Assembly (NCBI GenBank): GCA_905233765.1
Contig: CAJOCU010000023.1
Span: 1-33,531 of the forward strand
Length of the DNA: 33,531 nt
Direction of reading: 5' to 3'
Source: an uncultured Bacteroidaceae bacterium
GTDB lineage: Bacteria; Bacteroidota; Bacteroidia; Bacteroidales; Bacteroidaceae
This document shows, piece by piece, positions 1 through 7,374 of this stretch. The notes under the pieces were generated by a model. That model ran no database searches, had not been told where the DNA came from, and saw only the letters and a program-made list of their open reading frames with translations. Every line of letters starts with the position of its first letter. Position 1 is the stretch's first letter. Both the position numbers and the translations under genes were made by a program.

Positions 1-1
1 C

Positions 2-415
2 AACGCCCTGGCCGCCCACATGGCTAACCACAACAGCATCTACACGAAGGGCACCATCGTGGGCGTCATCACCGACATGTGCCACTGCATCAAGGAGGCC
101 ATCACCGAAGGCAACGCTGTGGAGCTCGGCGACCTGGGCCGCTTCACGCCCAGCATCTCCAGCGAGGGCGCCGTGGCCACCGAGGCCACCGAGACGGAGC
201 CCGCCCGCACGGCCATGGAGAACTTCTCCGCCGCCAACATCAAGCAGGTGAACGTGAACTACGAGCTGGGCGCCGGCCTGGACTTCAAGCGCGACGACTT
301 CGACTTCGAGTACACCACGACCCGCAAGGCTCAGGCTGCCGCCAAGAAGGCTCAGAAGGCCGGACAGACGAGCGCCGACTGGAGCGAGCCCGACGACGAC
401 AACGACGGCGATTAA
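2..415 (+). CDS. HU-like DNA-binding protein, 5' truncated by window edge
   Basis: The frame is already open at base 2 (N-A-L-A-A-H before the first visible Met at base 20), so the true start lies upstream and only the C-terminal part is seen. The text resembles the Bacteroidota HU-related DNA-binding proteins: a segment like 'NALAxHMANHNxxYxKG', then a helix 'ITDMCHCIKEAITEGNAVELGDLGRF' type region that matches the HU dimerisation and beta-arm area. These proteins are nucleoid-associated and bind DNA without strong sequence preference. After the core comes an Ala/Lys-rich stretch and a very acidic end (P-D-D-D-N-D-G-D). The family is usually near 130-180 residues; about 137 are visible here. 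The nearby smalltalk gene at 688 fits, since the two families commonly occur together in Bacteroidota. Family assignment is firm; the physiological role is not known from sequence. Confidence 0.85.
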   Translation, partial: NALAAHMANHNSIYTKGTIVGVITDMCHCIKEAITEGNAVELGDLGRFTPSISSEGAVATEATETEPARTAMENFSAANIKQVNVNYELGAGLDFKRDDFDFEYTTTRKAQAAAKKAQKAGQTSADWSEPDDDNDGD

Positions 416-477
416 AGACCCACCCCGCCCGTTGGGCACCCCTCCCGTGATGGAGGGGCCCTGCGGCGGGAAGTCTT
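416..477. repeat. GC-rich dispersed palindromic element, copy A
   Basis: Starts directly after the HU-like stop codon. It reads GACCCACCCCGCCC, a short spacer, GGGCACCCCTCCCG, then GGAGGGG and GCGGCGGG. An inner stem (CCCTCC/GGAGGG) sits in an outer stem (CCCGCC/GGCGGG). The same order of blocks recurs inverted at 10357-10410 and in shorter forms elsewhere in the window. It could also act as a 3'-end hairpin for the upstream transcript, but there is no clear U-tract. Confidence 0.8.
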
Positions 478-486
478 AAACTTTCA

Positions 487-587
487 GGTCGTCACTTCGT
501 TCCTCAAAATTGAAACAAAAATTTGAAACAAAAATTTTTACTTTAATTTTATATATAATTTTTGCTTTAATTTTGAGCGTAGCGACC
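487..587. repeat. Long imperfect inverted repeat in AT-rich gap
   Basis: The left arm (487 to about 523) begins GGTCG...TTCGTTCCTCAAAATT and continues with AAAC-AAAAATT. The right arm (557-587) is its imperfect reverse complement, beginning AATTTTTGC and ending GAGCGTAGCGACC. The two arms flank a very AT-rich core. No reading frame of note lies in 416-687; besides the two GC-rich hairpins I see only this structure. Confidence 0.6.
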
Positions 588-636
588 AAATTGTCAACTT
601 AAACCCTAACCATAACTATTAACCATTGACTCCACA

Positions 637-680
637 GCCCCTTAGGAGTCCTCCCCCCTTGGGGGAGTTAGAAGGGGGCT
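637..680. repeat. GC-rich hairpin upstream of smalltalk gene (diverged copy of the dispersed element)
   Basis: Outer arms AGCCCCTT/AAGGGGGCT enclose an inner CTCCCCC/GGGGGAG stem with a short loop. The C-run/G-run build resembles the dispersed GC-rich element, though the flanking GACCCACC block is absent. It lies just 7 nt before the smalltalk start codon, so it would be in the 5' leader of that gene. Confidence 0.5.
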
Positions 681-687
681 TCCCATT

Positions 688-792
688 ATGAAAGAATCGA
701 CCAAGAAAACACTGAAGAGGATTGGCGAATTGATAGTAACCATCCTCACTGCACTGCTCACCACGATGGGAGCACACGCCACCATCTGCTGA
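688..792 (+). CDS. Smalltalk family small protein
   Basis: A 34-codon frame, ATG at 688 and TGA at 790-792, easily missed by length filters. The product begins M-K-E-S-T-K-K-T-L-K-R-I, continues with a single hydrophobic helix (IGELIVTILTALLTTMG) and ends G-A-H-A-T-I-C. This is the pattern of the Bacteroidota 'smalltalk' family: about 30-35 residues, basic N-terminus, one membrane-like helix, a Gly and often a Cys near the end. It lies downstream of an HU-like gene on the same strand, the usual setting of this family. Function is unknown; the hydrophobic helix suggests membrane association. Recognition rests on pattern and context, not on an alignment. Confidence 0.8.
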   Translation: MKESTKKTLKRIGELIVTILTALLTTMGAHATIC

Positions 793-855
793 TGCCGTGC
801 CGCCGTGCCGCAGTGCCATTTACAAATTCCAATTTGTGCTTATCCGAATTTATGC

Positions 856-2862
856 CTAGAACCTCAGGCGCAGCAGCACCTGGACATCGGTCTTCCAAGA
901 GGAATCGATGCGCAGGGGACCTGAGGAGATCTCATCACGGTCGGTGTAATGCGTTACACCGGCCTTTATTTGTGCCGACCAGCGGCCGTTGGCAGTGCTG
1001 TAGCGAAGCGTCGTGGCCAGACGCTGGCCGTGGCCGTAGAGTTGCTGCATCCCGAAGGTCTGGAAGAGCGAGGGCTCGTAGAGGTAGAGGCGGCTGTCGT
1101 AGCCGTCGGTGTGGAACCAGACGGCCGTCAGCGACCAGCGCAGGCGTTCGTCACGGGTGTGGCAACTCACCTGGGGCATGACGGCAAAACCCGTGGAGGA
1201 ACTCACGGCGGCGTTGCCCTGGGCAGGCTGATGGTAGCGGTGGAGGAAGGCCGAGAGTTGCGCATCCCACAGGCTGCTCAGCCGATGGTAGTAGGTGGCC
1301 CGCAGCTGGTGGCTGTAGTGGCGACGGTCGCTCTGCTCCTTGCTCTTGACACGATAGCGGAGCACCAGCTGCCGGCCCCGACGGGCTTGCAACGTGGTTT
1401 GCAGGAGGCCCTCCCAGCCCGTGGAGGCACGCGTCATGGAGTAGCGCGGCCAGGGGGAATAGAAATAGTCGAAGAGCGCGCGCAGGTCGAAAGGGCCTAT
1501 GCGCTGGGCATCGAACTGCACGGCCACGCCACTCTCGTTCTGCACGCGGCTGTTCTCGCCGAAGGCGGAGGCGTGGGGCGAGTAGTAATCCTTCGAGTAG
1601 AAGCGCTGGATCACGGCCAGTTGCATTTGCTGTGAGAAGCGCCAGGCGGCTTTGTTCAACGTGGCCCATCCCCCACCCCGCCGGTCGAAGCTGCGAGCGG
1701 TCTCGCCCTTCACCACCAGGCGCGAGGACTGATAGCCGTAGTTGACCGAGGCGGCTCCGAAGAGGTAGCCCTCGGGGTAGATCTGCCGGTAAAGGGCACC
1801 GCTCTGGAGGAACTGGTGGTCGTAGTATTGGAACAGGCCCGTCAGACCTGCGCTCCACGCCTTCCTGCGCCATGCGGCGTGGAGGGCTGTCGTCTGGCTT
1901 TGCAGGGAGCCACGCCGCCGCAGCTCGCTCTCGGTGCGGTGGAGGCCGGTGGTGTTGATGCTGCTCACGCTGTTGTCCGCGTTCACGGTGGCGTCCAGCG
2001 AGCGGATGGAATAGAGGGCTGTGACGCTCCAGTCCCTGCCCAATTGGAGCCTACCCGCAGCACCACGCAGGAAGTTAACCTCGTCCGCAGAGCGATGGGG
2101 GCGGATGCCGTTGGCGGTGCGCCACAGTCCCATGGATGTCTTGCCGAAGCGCAAGCCGTTGTTCAGGACCAGCCCTTCGCCGAAACCGGCCTTCAAGTCG
2201 CCAACGATGACTTGCTGCAGCGGGCCAATGTCCTTCAGCTGGACGTGCCCTCCGTAGCTGTCGTAGAAGGGGATGTCATGTGTGAAGATGGGTTCGCCGG
2301 CATCTTTCTCCAGGCGGAGGCCCACGTCGAGATGGCGGCCCTGGTGCCAGGTGTAGCGCAGGTGGTGCACGATGCCTCGCGCCCACGGCCATCCGGCTCG
2401 CTCATAGGCTGGCACATCCACGCGCGTCACCAATTCATGGTGGCTCCTGCCCCACCAAAGGCGGGTTGAATCCCTGTGCTGTGGCGTTTCCGGCGGAGCC
2501 ACCGTCACGAAAAGACGGAGCCATTCCTGCTCCTGCAGGCTGAGAGGGCCTACAAGGCGCAACTCGCCGAAAGACAGCATGGGGCCGTTCTGCGCGCGAT
2601 ACTCCATGATGCCATCCACGGCAGACTCGCTGAGAAACGGGAGCTGCAGCAGCTGTTCGCGCGTGGCGCTATTCAGGTCCATGGGCCGCTCGTGCAGCTC
2701 GCTGAGGACTGCCATCTGTGCTTCCCATTCCTGTTCATCGGCCTCGTCCATCCCCTCGTCGGCCATTTGCTGCATGAACTCCTCCCACGACAGCGTGCTC
2801 TGGGCCAAGACCTCCACTGTCGTCATGAAGAGAAGGAGGCTGACCAGGATTTTGGCTTTCAT
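856..2862 (-). CDS. Secreted helix-hairpin-helix protein with predicted outer-membrane beta-barrel
   Basis: 668 residues. Residues 1-20 are a signal peptide (MKAKILVSLLLFMTTVEVLA). Residues about 61-120 hold ComEA-like helix-hairpin-helix repeats (DLNSATREQLLQLPFLS, then FGELRLVGPLS). The remaining 500 residues alternate short aromatic and polar beta-strand-like stretches and the chain ends ...LLRLRF with a terminal Phe, as expected for an outer-membrane barrel. HHH motifs bind DNA non-specifically in ComEA, so DNA binding at the cell surface is conceivable but is inference. The start is fixed by the signal peptide and by the thioesterase gene ending 3 nt upstream, which implies one operon. 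This architecture is a conserved unnamed Bacteroidota family. Confidence 0.8.
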   Translation of the reverse strand: MKAKILVSLLLFMTTVEVLAQSTLSWEEFMQQMADEGMDEADEQEWEAQMAVLSELHERPMDLNSATREQLLQLPFLSESAVDGIMEYRAQNGPMLSFGELRLVGPLSLQEQEWLRLFVTVAPPETPQHRDSTRLWWGRSHHELVTRVDVPAYERAGWPWARGIVHHLRYTWHQGRHLDVGLRLEKDAGEPIFTHDIPFYDSYGGHVQLKDIGPLQQVIVGDLKAGFGEGLVLNNGLRFGKTSMGLWRTANGIRPHRSADEVNFLRGAAGRLQLGRDWSVTALYSIRSLDATVNADNSVSSINTTGLHRTESELRRRGSLQSQTTALHAAWRRKAWSAGLTGLFQYYDHQFLQSGALYRQIYPEGYLFGAASVNYGYQSSRLVVKGETARSFDRRGGGWATLNKAAWRFSQQMQLAVIQRFYSKDYYSPHASAFGENSRVQNESGVAVQFDAQRIGPFDLRALFDYFYSPWPRYSMTRASTGWEGLLQTTLQARRGRQLVLRYRVKSKEQSDRRHYSHQLRATYYHRLSSLWDAQLSAFLHRYHQPAQGNAAVSSSTGFAVMPQVSCHTRDERLRWSLTAVWFHTDGYDSRLYLYEPSLFQTFGMQQLYGHGQRLATTLRYSTANGRWSAQIKAGVTHYTDRDEISSGPLRIDSSWKTDVQVLLRLRF

Positions 2863-2865
2863 TCG

Positions 2866-3279
2866 TCACTCGTCATTCGTCTTGATGAAGGCTTTGAACG
2901 CATCGTCGTAGGCCGATGTGCGAGCCAGTTGCCCGTTGATAAGACAGACGAGCGTGATGTCGCCACGAAAACAGAGTGCCATGTCGGACTCGCGATAGAT
3001 GGCCTGATGGAAGACATACTTCACGCCGTCTTTCTCCAGCGCCAGCCGCGAGACAAAACGGTCATCGCAGCGCAACGGCGTCTTGAAGTCCAGTTTCATG
3101 CGCGCCACCACCGCATCCTGACCCTGTTCATGCAGCTGTGCGAAGCTGACGCCCAGCGAGCGAAGGAAAAGATGGCGCGTGTGCTCGGCATAGTGCAGGT
3201 AGTTGGCATTGTTGACAATCCCCTCGATGTCGCACTCGTAGTCGCGCACCTCCATCGTGGTCTCAAAGATATATTCCAT
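2866..3279 (-). CDS. Acyl-CoA thioesterase, 4HBT hotdog-fold family
   Basis: 137 residues from the start at 3279 (MEYIFETTMEVRDYECD). The segment CDIEGIVNNANYLHYAEHTR is the 4-hydroxybenzoyl-CoA thioesterase (YbgC/FadM) signature, with Asp17 in the catalytic position. The usual family length is 130-150. It likely hydrolyses acyl-CoA thioesters in the cytoplasm; the substrate cannot be read from sequence. A longer frame to 3336 exists, but its extra codons overlap the promoter -7 box at 3305-3312, so 3279 is preferred. It is the first gene of an operon with the helix-hairpin-helix protein. Confidence 0.88.
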   Translation of the reverse strand: MEYIFETTMEVRDYECDIEGIVNNANYLHYAEHTRHLFLRSLGVSFAQLHEQGQDAVVARMKLDFKTPLRCDDRFVSRLALEKDGVKYVFHQAIYRESDMALCFRGDITLVCLINGQLARTSAYDDAFKAFIKTNDE

Positions 3280-3304
3280 TTCGGTTTCTTGCTGATTCTG
3301 TGTG

Positions 3305-3312
3305 CAAAGATA
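3305..3312 (-). promoter_or_regulatory. Bacteroidota -7 box for the thioesterase operon
   Basis: On the minus strand this reads TATCTTTG, a perfect match to the TAnnTTTG -7 consensus of the Bacteroidota primary sigma factor, 25 nt before the start codon at 3279. No clean -33 TTTG is present; the upstream sequence is made of TTGAAA-like repeats. Confidence 0.65.
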
Positions 3313-3317
3313 ATGAA

Positions 3318-3400
3318 AATTGAAATATTGAAACATTGAAATATTGAAAAATGAATGAGTAAAGTGTGAAAAACTTGAAACTGGAAACTTGGAACTTGAA
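3318..3400. repeat. AT-rich TTGAAA-type repeat tract between divergent promoters
   Basis: Contains imperfect units of ATTGAAATATTGAAACATTG and, further right, CTTGAAACTGGAAACTTGG type units. It separates the divergent -7 boxes at 3305-3312 and 3410-3417. Related text occurs at 13624-13656 inside the pheA leader and, as TTTAAAC-type units, at 11487-11587 and 32159-32184. Confidence 0.6.
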
Positions 3401-3409
3401 ACTTTTACT

Positions 3410-3417
3410 TATCTTTG
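3410..3417 (+). promoter_or_regulatory. Bacteroidota -7 box for the AAA ATPase/DUF4435 operon
   Basis: TATCTTTG, a perfect TAnnTTTG match, 28 nt before the start at 3446. A TTG at 3389-3391 lies 18 nt upstream and could serve as the -33 element. The box argues against a start upstream at 3389. Confidence 0.65.
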
Positions 3418-3445
3418 TAGTCGAAAAGACCAAACGCTCATCAAA

Positions 3446-4276
3446 ATGACAGGAAACTACATCCAACGAATAGAGATAGACTCGCTATGGCGAGGCACGC
3501 GCCACATCGTCTGGAACCTTCAGCCCGGCGTCAACGTGCTCAGCGGCATCAATGGCGTGGGCAAGAGCACCATCCTGCGCAAAACCATTCAGCGTCTTGC
3601 CCAAGATATCACGCGTGACAAAGACAAATTGGAACGCGACTACAACGAGCTCGGCGTACACCTGACCTTCTCGCCCGAGGAGGCCGACACCGTGCGCTTC
3701 GATGTCATCCGCGGCGTGGACCGTCCGCTCGTCAGCGCCGACATCCTTGGCAAGGTCATGGAGGCCCACCTCACCACTGAGCTCGACTGGCAGCTCTACC
3801 AGCTGCAGCGCCGCTTCCTGGACTATCAGGTGAACCAGAGCAACCGCATCGTGGCGCTCTTCACTGCCGCGGCCCCTGACGCCCAGGCGAAAGCTGCGGA
3901 GATAGCAGCGGAGAAGAGCCATTTCCAGGACCTCGTCGATGACCTCTTCCGAGCCACTGGCAAGACCATCGAGCGCACCAGCAACGAAATCTTCTTCAAC
4001 CATCTGGGCGAGCGACTCTCGCCCTACCTCCTCTCCAGCGGTGAGAAGCAGATGCTCATCATCCTGCTCACCGTGCTCGTGGAGAATAAGGAGCCCTACG
4101 TGCTGCTGATGGATGAGCCCGAGATAAGCCTCCACATCGAGTGGCAGCAGCGCCTGCTGGAGCTCATCACCGAGCTGAACCCCCATGCCCAAGTCATCCT
4201 CACCACCCACTCCCCCGCCGTCATCATGAGCGGGTGGAGCGACTGCGTCACGGACGTGGAGGACATAATTGTTTAA
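3446..4276 (+). CDS. AAA/ABC-type ATPase paired with a DUF4435 protein (AriA-like)
   Basis: 276 residues. Walker A is GINGVGKST at 34-42; the ABC-type signature LSSGEKQ is at 196-202; Walker B with catalytic Glu is VLLMDEPE near 219-226, followed by the D-loop region and a switch His in TTHSP near 253-257. This is the SMC/Rad50/OLD-type head fold of the AAA_15/AAA_21 group, with only a short helical insertion between the halves. It likely forms an ATP-dependent sensor or scaffold for the downstream TOPRIM-like protein, whose GTG start is 3 nt after this stop. The same pairing defines the anti-phage PARIS system (AriA + AriB), though this ATPase is rather short. Whether this pair is defensive or a general Bacteroidota gene pair cannot be settled by reading. 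Confidence 0.85.
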   Translation: MTGNYIQRIEIDSLWRGTRHIVWNLQPGVNVLSGINGVGKSTILRKTIQRLAQDITRDKDKLERDYNELGVHLTFSPEEADTVRFDVIRGVDRPLVSADILGKVMEAHLTTELDWQLYQLQRRFLDYQVNQSNRIVALFTAAAPDAQAKAAEIAAEKSHFQDLVDDLFRATGKTIERTSNEIFFNHLGERLSPYLLSSGEKQMLIILLTVLVENKEPYVLLMDEPEISLHIEWQQRLLELITELNPHAQVILTTHSPAVIMSGWSDCVTDVEDIIV

Positions 4277-4279
4277 AAA

Positions 4280-5323
4280 GTGGCTAAGCGACTGACTCAG
4301 AACCTCAATTCGGCCTATCTCGAAGCGGCCAACCGCCTGCGACCCTCGCGGGCGCGGCAGCGCATCGTGGCCTTTGTGGAGAGTTTCGACGACATCGCAT
4401 TCTGGCGCACGGTCCTTGACGATTATGAGGACGAAAACCGCTATTTCGAGATTAAGCTGCCTTCGCGCAAGAATCTGGGCAAGGGCAAGCGACTGGCGCT
4501 CATGAACCTGATGAACGCCGACCAACTGGGCGGCTCCATGATTGCCTGCGTAGATGCCGACTACGATTATCTGCTGCAGGACACCTACGAGGAGAGCCGC
4601 TTCATCAGCCAGTCGCCCTATGTCATCCACACCTTCGTCTATGCCATCGAGAACTACCAGTGTTGGGCCCCCTCGCTGCACAAAGCCGTCGTCACCGCCA
4701 CGCTCAACGACCGCCCCGTGCTCAACTACGAGGAGTTCCTGCGCGAATACAGCCAGATTGTATGGCCGCTGTTCGTGTGGAACATCTGGTGCTACCGCCA
4801 CGAGAAATACAAGTCCTTCACCATGATGGACTTCTGCGGCTTCATCGGTTTCCACGCCATCAGCCCCTACCATCCCGAGGACGCACTGGCGCACGTGCGC
4901 CGAAGGGTCAACCAGAAGATTGCGTGGCTGCAGCGACGCTTCCCCGAAGGGAAAGGCTCCTACCCCACCCTGCGCAACGAATTGCAGGAGCGCTTCGGCA
5001 TCACACCCGACACCACCTATTTATATATACAGGGCCACACACTCTTCGACAATGTCGTGCTGCCACTGCTGGAGCCCATCTGCGCACAACTGCGCAAGGA
5101 ACGCGAGCGCGAAATCAAGACGCTGGCCATGCACGCCAAGCAGCGCCAATGCGAGCTCTCCAGCTACCAGCACAGCGTCATGGCAATCGACACGGTCCTC
5201 AAGAAGAGCACTGCCTTCAAGGGGGCACCGCCAATGGCGAAAGTCAGGGAACGCATCGAGAGCCTGCTGCAAGTATCTAATCATCAAACAACACCAACAC
5301 AGAAACAACCCATCGTAGCATGA
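4280..5323 (+). CDS. DUF4435 (TOPRIM-like) protein, AriB-like
   Basis: 347 residues from a GTG start at 4280, 3 nt after the ATPase stop. DUF4435 proteins carry a TOPRIM-type fold; the expected acidic residues are visible as Glu34 in IVAFVESFDDIAFW and the DxD set D92/D94/D96 in ACVDADYDYL. The middle is rich in aromatic residues (IENYQCWAPS, VWNIWCYRHEKY). In PARIS the DUF4435 protein is a nuclease effector released by its ATPase partner; by analogy this one may be a nuclease, which is inference. The C-terminal tail (about residues 333-347, Gln/Thr/Pro-rich) lies over the junction with the next gene, and its TGA stop overlaps the ATG of the rhamnogalacturonan lyase (ATGA). Confidence 0.8.
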   Translation: MAKRLTQNLNSAYLEAANRLRPSRARQRIVAFVESFDDIAFWRTVLDDYEDENRYFEIKLPSRKNLGKGKRLALMNLMNADQLGGSMIACVDADYDYLLQDTYEESRFISQSPYVIHTFVYAIENYQCWAPSLHKAVVTATLNDRPVLNYEEFLREYSQIVWPLFVWNIWCYRHEKYKSFTMMDFCGFIGFHAISPYHPEDALAHVRRRVNQKIAWLQRRFPEGKGSYPTLRNELQERFGITPDTTYLYIQGHTLFDNVVLPLLEPICAQLRKEREREIKTLAMHAKQRQCELSSYQHSVMAIDTVLKKSTAFKGAPPMAKVRERIESLLQVSNHQTTPTQKQPIVA

Positions 5324-7326
5324 AACATTCTTCCTCCCTATCATTTATCATTTCTTATTTATTATTGATTATTTCAGCGTCAGCGCAGGCGCAGACAGCG
5401 TACGACTACGCTCGTCTGAAGGGTGAGCGCCTGAATCGGGGCGTGGTGGCCTTCCGCACTTCATCCGATTCTGTCTGTGTACAATGGCGCTATCTACCCG
5501 GCGACCCTTTGGATGCCAGCTTCGAAGTGCTCCGCGACGGCAAGGTGATAGGACGCCGTGGTCCCAAAGAACCCACCTTCCTGATGGACGGCAACCCTTG
5601 CACAGCAGCTACCGTCTATGAAGTGCGGTCCTTAACCCTCTCCGGCTCCTGGACACTCCCCGCCAATGCGCCCATCGGCTATCTCGACATCCCCCTTTCC
5701 CTCCCCTCCCTAGGAGTTGGGGGTGGGTCATATACCCCCAACGATGCTACGATGGCCGACCTCGATGGCGATGGGCAGCTGGAAATCGTCCTGAAATGGG
5801 ACCCCAACAACTCCAAGGATAACAGCCGCAGCGGCATCACAGACCCCACAATCCTAGAGGCCCTGCGCCTCGACGGCACCTCCATGTGGCGCATCAACCT
5901 TGGCCGCAACATCCGCAGCGGTGCCCACTACACCCCCTTCATCGTTGCCGACCTCAACGGCGATGGCTGCGCTGAACTCCTCGTGCGCACCTCCGACGGC
6001 ACCATCGACGGCACAGGCGCCGTCCTCGGCGACCCCGAAGCCGACCACCGTCGCCATCCCGACAACACCATCTACCAGGCCAACGGCAATCCAGGCGAGC
6101 AATTCCGCGGCCCAGGCTGGCCCAATAAGATGGATATGAAAGCCAAGCGCGGCGGCTTCATCTACAAAGGTCCGGAATGGGTCACCTGCTTCGATGGCAA
6201 GACAGGCCGCGCCCTCTCCACCATCGACTACATCCCCGAGCGGGGCGAGCTCAAGGGCTGGGGCGACAACTACGCCAACCGCAGCGACCGCTTCCTCGCC
6301 GCCTGCGCCTACCTCGACGGGGAGCACCTCAGCGCCATCTTCTGCCGTGGCTACTACACCCGCACCGCCATCACAGCCTACGACTTCGACGGCCAGGACC
6401 TCACCGTCCGCTGGGCCTTCGACACCAATACACCTGAATGGCGCAGCTATGCCGGACAGGGCAACCACAACCTGCGCATCGGCGATGTCGATGGCGACGG
6501 CTGCGACGAGATTACCTACGGCTCCATGGCCCTCAACCACGACGGCACCGGCCTCTACAACACCGGCTTCGGACACGGCGATGCCATACATCTGACCGCC
6601 TTCTTTCCAACCGACCCCTCCTTGCAAATCTGGGACTGCCACGAGAACAAGCGCGACGGCAGCGACTTCCGCGATGCACGCACTGGCGAGGTCATCTTCC
6701 AGATTCTTTCGAACAAGGATGTTGGCCGCTGCATGGCAGCCGACATAGACCCCACAAACCCGGGCCTCGAGATGTGGTCATCCGCTTCCGGCGGCATCTG
6801 CAACACGCGTGGCGAAGTCATCGACAGCACAGCCCGCATCCCCATTAACTTCGGCATCTGGTGGGATGGCGACCTCTGCCGTGAACTGCTCGACCACGAG
6901 AGCGTGAGCAAGTATAGACCAAGCCCTTCCCGTCAGGGAGGGGAGAGCAGCGAGGAGACGCTGACGGGGACGCCTTTTGATTTTAGTGGAAGTGAATCCT
7001 GTTTCACCTTGGTCAGGTTCGCCGACTGCACCTTCAACAACGGCACCAAGTCCAATCCATGCCTCTGTGCCGATGTCCTCGGCGACTGGCGCGAGGAAGT
7101 GTTGACGCGCACGAGCGACAATAGCCACCTGCGACTCTACATCACCCCCCTACCCACTCGCTACCGTTTCCACACCTTCCTGGCCGAGCCCGTCTATCGC
7201 CACAGCGTGACGATGCAAAACGTAGGCTACAACCAGCCCACCAACGTAGGCTTCTACTTCGGTGCCGAGCTCGAAGGCAGCGGCCGTCTGTTCCGCGGGT
7301 GGCAGTTCGAGGACAAAAAGAATTAA
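5320..7326 (+). CDS. Rhamnogalacturonan lyase, polysaccharide lyase family 11
   Basis: 668 residues with a signal peptide (about 1-24, ending SAQAQ). The body is the PL11 beta-propeller: repeated acidic Ca-binding loops DLDGDGQLE, DLNGDGCAE and DVDGDGCDE, the blocks LKWDPNNSKDNS and NIRSGAHYTPF, and the C-terminal NNGTKSNPCLCADVLGDWREE. PL11 enzymes cleave the rhamnogalacturonan I backbone of pectin by beta-elimination, outside the cytoplasm. Two stretches look foreign to the family: residues about 125-137 (LSLPSLGVGGGS) and about 533-550 (YRPSPSRQGGESSEE), each encoded by a copy of the GC-rich dispersed repeat. The start codon overlaps the DUF4435 stop, and a GH97 gene follows after 48 nt. 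Confidence 0.92.
   Translation: MKHSSSLSFIISYLLLIISASAQAQTAYDYARLKGERLNRGVVAFRTSSDSVCVQWRYLPGDPLDASFEVLRDGKVIGRRGPKEPTFLMDGNPCTAATVYEVRSLTLSGSWTLPANAPIGYLDIPLSLPSLGVGGGSYTPNDATMADLDGDGQLEIVLKWDPNNSKDNSRSGITDPTILEALRLDGTSMWRINLGRNIRSGAHYTPFIVADLNGDGCAELLVRTSDGTIDGTGAVLGDPEADHRRHPDNTIYQANGNPGEQFRGPGWPNKMDMKAKRGGFIYKGPEWVTCFDGKTGRALSTIDYIPERGELKGWGDNYANRSDRFLAACAYLDGEHLSAIFCRGYYTRTAITAYDFDGQDLTVRWAFDTNTPEWRSYAGQGNHNLRIGDVDGDGCDEITYGSMALNHDGTGLYNTGFGHGDAIHLTAFFPTDPSLQIWDCHENKRDGSDFRDARTGEVIFQILSNKDVGRCMAADIDPTNPGLEMWSSASGGICNTRGEVIDSTARIPINFGIWWDGDLCRELLDHESVSKYRPSPSRQGGESSEETLTGTPFDFSGSESCFTLVRFADCTFNNGTKSNPCLCADVLGDWREEVLTRTSDNSHLRLYITPLPTRYRFHTFLAEPVYRHSVTMQNVGYNQPTNVGFYFGAELEGSGRLFRGWQFEDKKN
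5691..5728. repeat. GC-rich dispersed element, copy D, inside the lyase gene
   Basis: Reads CTCCCCTCCC-TAGGAG-TTGGGGGTGGGTC. Its reverse complement begins GACCCACCCCCAAC, identical to the start of the copy at 10261. It keeps the reading frame and codes for L-P-S-L-G-V-G-G-G-S in a loop before the first Ca-binding repeat. Confidence 0.7.
6917..6946. repeat. GC-rich dispersed element, copy E, inside the lyase gene
   Basis: Reads GACC-AAGCCCTTCCCGTCAGGGAGGGGAG; the core CCCGTCAGGGA matches the copy at 10281-10290. It is translated as P-S-P-S-R-Q-G-G-E between the conserved blocks SVSKY and RFADC of the lyase. Confidence 0.65.
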
Positions 7327-7374
7327 GAATTAATAATTAAGAAATAAGAATTAATAGATTATCAAACATTCACT

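Noticed and set aside
822..837. Perfect inverted repeat ACAAATT-CC-AATTTGT as a terminator
   Set aside because: It has a weak AT stem and no T-run on either strand; it may be chance in the gap between two convergent genes.
3485..4894. A 469-codon open frame on the minus strand
   Set aside because: It runs antisense across two genes with clear motifs (AAA ATPase and DUF4435 protein) and shows no domain of its own.
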